Shown here piece after piece: positions 59,239 to 64,000 of a stretch of DNA of 64,000 nucleotides. Each line of letters begins with the position of its first letter. Position 1 is the stretch's first letter. This stretch comes from a virus. Location: the IMG/VR virus record IMGVR_UViG_3300028374_000002, positions 1 to 64,000 of that record; one strand, 5' to 3'. The position numbers and the translations under genes are program-made. The notes beneath the pieces are model-generated. The model had not been told where the DNA came from, searched no databases, and worked only from the letters and a program-made list of their open reading frames with translations.

Positions 59239-60341
59239 AAGTAGAAAAATTTAAAGAATTAGATCAACAGATGAATAACTATAGTTTTAATACTAGTTAT
59301 AGCAACATAAACAAAATAATGAAGGGGTTGTCATACTTTGGTAATATGACATCAATATTCCTTGCTTATTTCTTTATGTCCGATATATTATCTGGGCCAA
59401 TTGGTGATAACCAAGCACTAGTTGTTGCAGCATCGTTAATTATATTAATAGGTGTGGAACTTCTAAAAAGAGATATATTTGACAAGTTTTCCATTCAATC
59501 CCTAAAGGATAATACAATAAAAAAGACTGCCTTACCATTGGCAATATTAAGTGTATTGCTTATATTTTTATCATTTTATTCATCCTTGAGTGGTGCTAAA
59601 AAGTTTTCATTAAAGTCTGATGAAATAGAAGTTAAGACGGTGAATAAACTAGATGTTTATAGAGATAGTTTAACTACTATCTATGATACTAAGATAGGTG
59701 TTATTGAGAATAGGAATAAAATATTGTTTAATCAAAACATAAAATTTGATGAAGAAGCAGCTGAACTACCAGGTAATTATATATCTGCTAAAGAAAATAT
59801 TAGAAGTAACAAAAAGGTAAACTTAGAACAGATTAGTATAAACAAAGAAGAGATAGACGAACTCAAAGAAGAGTTTAAGACTAGGGTAGATGCAAAAAGT
59901 AATTCACTGACTAACAAATCTTCTAAAGAAAAAGAAAAGAATTCAGATAACTCTTTCCTTTTTATCATATTGTCAACATTTATAGAACTTATTATATTAG
60001 GTGGTGTCTATTTCAACCAATACTATAGATTTAGGTCTTATAAAGAATTTAGAAAAAAGATAGAAAAAGATCCAAAATATCAGAAATGGTTATTATATGA
60101 TGAGATACTATCAAATATCGTGTCTAGTGAGACTAAGATGAATGAGAAATTACCATCTAACAAATCAATAATAGACACTTGTAAAGTAAATGATATAATC
60201 ATACTACCCAAGGATATAAAGGACTTTATGAAAGTGTTATTAGGTCTTGGTATAATAAAATCTAGTGGGAGTGCTAGGTATATTATAAAAGAAAGGGAAA
60301 TGGCTAAAGAAACATTAAGAAATCATTTTAATATAAAATAA
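59235..60341 (+). CDS. Four-helix membrane protein with coiled-coil domain (368 aa)
   Basis: Three hydrophobic segments in the first 130 residues (MKGLSYFGNMTSIFLAYFFM; ALVVAASLIILIGVELL; LAILSVLLIFLSFYS), a charged coiled-coil-like domain of about 120 residues (NLEQISINKEEIDELKEEFK), and a fourth segment (SFLFIILSTFIELIILGGVY) before a basic C-terminal domain. Unrecognised; the coupled helical gene before it may be a partner. Confidence 0.6.
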   Translation: MKVEKFKELDQQMNNYSFNTSYSNINKIMKGLSYFGNMTSIFLAYFFMSDILSGPIGDNQALVVAASLIILIGVELLKRDIFDKFSIQSLKDNTIKKTALPLAILSVLLIFLSFYSSLSGAKKFSLKSDEIEVKTVNKLDVYRDSLTTIYDTKIGVIENRNKILFNQNIKFDEEAAELPGNYISAKENIRSNKKVNLEQISINKEEIDELKEEFKTRVDAKSNSLTNKSSKEKEKNSDNSFLFIILSTFIELIILGGVYFNQYYRFRSYKEFRKKIEKDPKYQKWLLYDEILSNIVSSETKMNEKLPSNKSIIDTCKVNDIIILPKDIKDFMKVLLGLGIIKSSGSARYIIKEREMAKETLRNHFNIK

Positions 60342-60343
60342 TT

Positions 60344-60583
60344 ATGGTAAGATACTTTTGTGATAAATGTAAAAAAGATACTAAAGGGAATAGACTATTA
60401 ACTATCCCTATTTATAGACATATTAAAGACGACAATCCTTTAGATGGGTATTCTGTTATTAATGATGATGGTAATCTAGAACAGATTAGTGGAGTGAGTG
60501 ATGATATAGACCTTTGTATCACTTGTTATAATGTTGTGATGAAACCAATGTGGAATTCTATAAAAAATGAAATAAATGGATAA
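60344..60583 (+). CDS. Small CxxC protein (79 aa)
   Basis: CDKCKKDTKG near the N-terminus and CITCYN near the C-terminus, one four-Cys zinc site. Unrecognised; probably nucleic-acid or protein binding. It overlaps the Dam start by eight bases, so the two are coupled. Confidence 0.58.
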   Translation: MVRYFCDKCKKDTKGNRLLTIPIYRHIKDDNPLDGYSVINDDGNLEQISGVSDDIDLCITCYNVVMKPMWNSIKNEING

Positions 60584-61388
60584 TTATATTAAGACACCTT
60601 TTAATTATACAGGTAGTAAATTTAAGATACTAAATCAGATAATACCAGAGATGGATTATAATAAGCCATACTTTTGTGACTTATTTTGTGGTGGTGGTTC
60701 TGTTTATACAAATATACTAGAACATTACGACAAAATATTAGCAAATGATATAATAGAAGATTTAATAGACATACATAAGCTTATATTAGTAGATGATAGC
60801 ATCATAGAAGATACAAAAGCATTATGTCCTGGTAAAGATAACAAAGAAGGATTTCTGTCGCTTAGAAGCTCTTATAATGAACATAAAACACCTTCTAAAT
60901 TATGGGCATTAATGCTATCATCAACAAATAATATGATGAGATTCAATAAGAAATTTCTATACAATCAAACTTATGGGAATAGGGGATGGAATCCTAACAC
61001 AGATAATAAAGTTAATGAGTTCAAAACAGAATTAAGAAAATATGGACATAAGATAAGATATACTTCTAAAAGCTTTAGTGATGTTAAAATATCATCTGAT
61101 AAAGTAATGTTATATTGTGATCCACCATATTCAAATACAGAAGCTGGTTATAATGCTTATTGGGAAAAGGATGATGACCAGAAGCTATATGAATATCTGA
61201 AAAATATAGATTCGAGTGGTTCTTCATTTATGGTTTCTGGTTCTTTAAAACATGATAATAAATCTTGCTTTTTACTAGATGAATTAATAAAGGATGGTTA
61301 TTCAGTAAAAAAGATAGAACACAATTATAACAAAGTATCTAGAAGCGGTAATAAGAAGACAGAGGAAATAATTATAATAAACTACTAG
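60576..61388 (+). CDS. dam: DNA adenine methyltransferase (T4 Dam-like)
   Basis: 270 residues, similar to T4 Dam (259). Motif X/I: PFNYTGSKFKILNQI and DLFCGGGSVYTNI; target-recognition region (WALMLSSTNNMMRFNKKFLY, NQTYGNRGW); motif IV YCDPPYSNTEAGYNAYW. It is likely to methylate N6 of adenine in GATC-like sites, but specificity needs testing. It is the second adenine methyltransferase in the window and unlike the D12 enzyme at 12900. Confidence 0.9.
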   Translation: MDNYIKTPFNYTGSKFKILNQIIPEMDYNKPYFCDLFCGGGSVYTNILEHYDKILANDIIEDLIDIHKLILVDDSIIEDTKALCPGKDNKEGFLSLRSSYNEHKTPSKLWALMLSSTNNMMRFNKKFLYNQTYGNRGWNPNTDNKVNEFKTELRKYGHKIRYTSKSFSDVKISSDKVMLYCDPPYSNTEAGYNAYWEKDDDQKLYEYLKNIDSSGSSFMVSGSLKHDNKSCFLLDELIKDGYSVKKIEHNYNKVSRSGNKKTEEIIIINY

Positions 61389-61409
61389 GGATATATTAAA
61401 TAGTTTAAT

Positions 61410-61420
61410 TTAATATATAC
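61410..61420 (+). promoter_or_regulatory. TTAATATATAC element before the rightward LRR array
   Basis: It ends three bases before the ATG at 61424 and is the same element, with the same TCT spacer, as that preceding the leftward LRR gene at 2233. Candidate late promoter. Confidence 0.42.
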
Positions 61421-61423
61421 TCT

Positions 61424-62155
61424 ATGAAACACATAAAATCTTACAAGATATTCGAGAGTGCTAGTCCTAACTTCCCAACTACAAGAGAGGAAGTTATAGA
61501 AGTTTGTGAAAAATATAAAATAGAAAAATATAGTATTAATGATGATTTAAGTATTGATGTTGATGGTGATGTTTATTTAGATGGTCAAAGCTTAGAATAC
61601 TTACCACTTAAATTTAATTATATAGAGGGTAGCTTTGATTGTCATTTTAATGAATTAAAATCATTAGAGGGTTGTCCAGAAAAAGTGGGTGGAACTTTTA
61701 ACTGTTCTTTTAATCAATTAAAAACATTAGAAGGTAGCCCACGAACAATAAATGGTCGTTTTAGTTGTTCTAATAATGAATTAAAAACATTAGAATTTAG
61801 CCCACAAACAGTAGGTGGTACTTTTCGTTGTATACATAATGAATTAAAGACATTAAAAGGTAGCCCACAAACAGTAGGTGGTAATTTTTCTTGTTCTCAT
61901 AATGAATTAAAAGATTTAGAACATTTCCCAGAAGTAAATAGTAGAATAGACATATTTGAAAACACAGTAAATTTATTAGTGTATACCTTTATTAAAAAAG
62001 CTGATAGCTTTATGATAGAAGACTTTGTAGATTATGAAATAGTCAGAAACAGAGATACTGTTATGCTAGATAGGCTTCAAACTTTTATAAGAGATAACGA
62101 TTTAGAAATGCCTGATTTGGAAGAAATTAAAAAAGAATATAAAATAATAGAATAG
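61424..62155 (+). CDS. LRR repeat protein, paralogue 4 (five repeats)
   Basis: 243 residues. Tag MKHIKSYKIFES, the PNFPTTREEV domain, five 21-residue repeats and the common C-terminal domain. First gene of the rightward array, 35 bases after dam. The repeats contain SFDCHFNELKSLEGCPEKVG-type units. Role unknown. Confidence 0.82.
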   Translation: MKHIKSYKIFESASPNFPTTREEVIEVCEKYKIEKYSINDDLSIDVDGDVYLDGQSLEYLPLKFNYIEGSFDCHFNELKSLEGCPEKVGGTFNCSFNQLKTLEGSPRTINGRFSCSNNELKTLEFSPQTVGGTFRCIHNELKTLKGSPQTVGGNFSCSHNELKDLEHFPEVNSRIDIFENTVNLLVYTFIKKADSFMIEDFVDYEIVRNRDTVMLDRLQTFIRDNDLEMPDLEEIKKEYKIIE

Positions 62156-62156
62156 A

Positions 62157-62888
62157 ATGAAACATATAAAACCTTATAAAATATTCGAGAATAAAAGTCC
62201 TAACTTCCCAACTACAAGAGAGGAAGTTATACAAGTGTGTGAAAAGTATGAAATAGAAAATTATACCATAAACGATGATTTAAGTATTGGTGTTGATGGT
62301 AGTGTATATTTAGAGAAGAAAAAATTAGAATACTTACCACTTAAATTTAATTATGTGAGTGGTACATTTATATGTTCTAGTAATAAATTAAAGTCATTAG
62401 AAGGTTGTCCACAAACAGTAAGTGGTAGTTTTTATTGCTTTAATAATAAACTAGAATCATTAGAAGGTAGTCCACAAACAGTAAATGGGGATTTTTATTG
62501 CTTTAATAATAATTTAAAAACATTAAAAGGGTGTCCACAAACAGTAAATGGTAATTTCAGTTGTGACAATAATGAATTAAAATCATTAAAAGGTTGCCCA
62601 CAAACAGTAAATGGTAATTTTGGCTGTAAAGATAATGAATTAAAAGACTTAGAACATTTTCCAGAAGTAAATGGTATTATAGACATAAGGGGAAATCCAG
62701 TAAATCTCTTAACATATACCTTTATCAAAAATGCTGATAGCTTTATGATAGAAGATTTTAACGACTATGAAATAGTTAGAAATAGAGATACTGTTATGTT
62801 AGATAGATTAAAAACCTTCATAGAAGGATTTGATTTAGAAATGCCTAATTTGGAAGAAATTAAAAAGCACTATAAAATAATAGAATAA
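62157..62888 (+). CDS. LRR repeat protein, paralogue 5 (five repeats)
   Basis: 243 residues with the tag MKHIKPYKIFEN and five repeats, several nearly identical to one another (SGSFYCFNNKLESLEGSPQT; NGDFYCFNNNLKTLKGCPQT), a sign of repeat-level gene conversion. The start overlaps the end of paralogue 4 at one base distance. Confidence 0.82.
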   Translation: MKHIKPYKIFENKSPNFPTTREEVIQVCEKYEIENYTINDDLSIGVDGSVYLEKKKLEYLPLKFNYVSGTFICSSNKLKSLEGCPQTVSGSFYCFNNKLESLEGSPQTVNGDFYCFNNNLKTLKGCPQTVNGNFSCDNNELKSLKGCPQTVNGNFGCKDNELKDLEHFPEVNGIIDIRGNPVNLLTYTFIKNADSFMIEDFNDYEIVRNRDTVMLDRLKTFIEGFDLEMPNLEEIKKHYKIIE

Positions 62889-62890
62889 AC

Positions 62891-63622
62891 ATGAAACACA
62901 TAAAACCTTACAAAATATTTGAGAGTGCTGAGCCTAACTTCCCAACTACAAGAGAAGAAGTTATAAAGGTATGTAGAAGATATAAAATATATAGCTACAC
63001 TATTAATGATGATTTAAGTATTGATGTTGATGGTGATGTTGAATTATATAGTAAAAATTTAGAATACTTACCGCTTAAATTTAATTATGTAAATGGTTAT
63101 TTTAATTGTGATTATAACAACTTAAAAACATTAGAAGGGTGTCCACAAACGGTAGATGGGGTTTTTGATTGCTCTCAAAATGAATTAAAATCATTAAAAG
63201 GTTGCCCACAAACAATAGGAATGGATTTTTATTGTAGCTTTAATGAATTAGAAACACTAGAAGGTAGTCCATCAGTAGTGAATGCTAATTTTCTATGTGA
63301 TGATAATGAATTAACGACATTAAAAGGTTGTCCACAAACAGTAAGTGGTGGCTTTAACTGTAAATTTAATAAATTAACAGATTTGGAACACTTCCCAGAA
63401 GTAAATGGTATTATAGCCATAAGGGGAAATCCAGTAGATTTATTAGTACATACTTTTATCGAAACTGCTGATAGCTTTATGATCGAAGATTTTGTAGATT
63501 ATGAGATTGTTAGAAATGGTGATACTGTTATGTTAGATAGACTTCAGACCTTCATTAGGGATAACGATTTAGAAATGCCTAACTTGGAAGACATCAAAGA
63601 ACACTATAAAATAATAGAATAG
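62891..63622 (+). CDS. LRR repeat protein, paralogue 6 (five repeats)
   Basis: 243 residues; tag MKHIKPYKIFES, five repeats of which several differ from those in the neighbours (TIGMDFYCSFNELETLEGSP). Two bases after paralogue 5. Confidence 0.82.
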   Translation: MKHIKPYKIFESAEPNFPTTREEVIKVCRRYKIYSYTINDDLSIDVDGDVELYSKNLEYLPLKFNYVNGYFNCDYNNLKTLEGCPQTVDGVFDCSQNELKSLKGCPQTIGMDFYCSFNELETLEGSPSVVNANFLCDDNELTTLKGCPQTVSGGFNCKFNKLTDLEHFPEVNGIIAIRGNPVDLLVHTFIETADSFMIEDFVDYEIVRNGDTVMLDRLQTFIRDNDLEMPNLEDIKEHYKIIE

Positions 63623-63623
63623 A

Positions 63624-64000
63624 ATGAAACATATAAAACCCTATAAAATATTCGAGAGTGTTAGTCATAACTTCCCAACTACAAGAGAGGAAGTTGTAAA
63701 AGTGTGTGAATATTACAAAATAGAAAATTACACTATTAATGATGATTTAAGTATTGATGTTGATGGATCTATTGGCTTATATAATAAAAATTTAGAACAC
63801 TTGCCACTTAAATTTAACTATGTAGATGGTGGTTTTCATTGTAATCGTAATAAATTAAAATCATTAGAAGGTTGTCCAAAAACAGTAAATGGTGATTTTT
63901 ATTGCTTTACTAATGAATTAGAGACATTAGAAGGTTGTCCGCAAACAGTAGGTGGTGATTTTTATTGCTTTACTAATGAATTAAAAGACTTAGAACATTT
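63624..64000 (+). CDS. LRR repeat protein, paralogue 7 (cut by window edge)
   Basis: First 125 codons: tag MKHIKPYKIFES, PNFPTTREEV-like domain (HNFPTTREEVVKVCEYYKIE) and about three repeats before the window ends. The array probably continues beyond this window. Confidence 0.8.
   Translation, partial: MKHIKPYKIFESVSHNFPTTREEVVKVCEYYKIENYTINDDLSIDVDGSIGLYNKNLEHLPLKFNYVDGGFHCNRNKLKSLEGCPKTVNGDFYCFTNELETLEGCPQTVGGDFYCFTNELKDLEH

Noticed and set aside
61600-63420. Direct repeats of about 63 bases that could be taken for a CRISPR array
   Set aside because: They are in-frame coding repeats of LRR proteins with no constant repeat/unique spacer layout.

Overview
The window looks like part of a large, AT-rich, T4-like tailed phage that infects a Bacteroidota (probably flavobacterial) host. 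The phage side is shown by a T4-type two-subunit type II topoisomerase, a T4 RNase H-like 5' nuclease, a gp62-like clamp-loader subunit, an Rnl1-type RNA ligase, T4-type Dam, a NusG-like factor, several free-standing homing endonucleases and dozens of tightly packed small unknown genes. The host assignment rests on a cargo protein of the Bacteroidota type IX secretion system, A/T-rich start regions without clear Shine-Dalgarno sequences, and a TAnnTTTG promoter box ahead of many genes. No capsid, tail, terminase or DNA polymerase gene is visible here, so this is a replication, nucleotide-acid-processing and accessory part of a bigger genome.

Layout. 1-2.2 kb: three leftward leucine-rich-repeat (LRR) paralogues. 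2.3-9.5 kb: two homing endonucleases around a metallopeptidase/VWA protein and a coiled-coil protein. 9.6-16.2 kb, leftward: cytosine-C5 methyltransferase, a TerD-like-tail protein, a tRNA-Gln-like gene with a 43-nt insertion in its anticodon loop, a repeat-flanked adenine methyltransferase, and small unknowns. 16.4-21.4 kb: coiled-coil protein, RlaP-type nucleotidyltransferase and topoisomerase medium subunit. 21.4-28.8 kb, rightward: homing endonuclease, then the topoisomerase large subunit broken into two genes inside the TOPRIM motif by a split intein, with a free-standing endonuclease between the halves. 28.8-33.1 kb: RNase H, gp62-like, NusG-like and unknowns. 33.1-35 kb: DnaK. 35.3-42.3 kb: a GNAT-like protein and a run of very small leftward genes, including a strongly structured candidate ncRNA at 40.6 kb. 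42.3-45.8 kb: two secreted proteins of flavobacterial type. 46-50.4 kb: RNA ligase, an S4/ValRS-arm protein and an M42 peptidase. 50.5-54.3 kb: thioredoxin reductase, GrpE and DnaJ. 54.5-61.4 kb: unknown proteins, several with a common N-terminal tag, and Dam. 61.4 kb to the end: four more LRR paralogues, now rightward.

Common themes. (1) About ten otherwise unrelated proteins begin with a tag like M-K-x-I-K-x-Y-x-x-F-E-S, reminiscent of the T4 capsid-targeting peptide, and most of those genes have a TTAATATATA-type motif directly before the start codon, while another gene set has TATATTTG. I infer two expression classes. (2) RNA repair (Rnl1, RlaP), an interrupted tRNA and a tRNA-binding-arm protein suggest phage control of tRNA integrity. 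(3) DnaK, DnaJ, GrpE, thioredoxin reductase and an M42 peptidase form an unusually full protein-quality set for a phage. All functions are inferred from sequence patterns read by eye, with no database searches.
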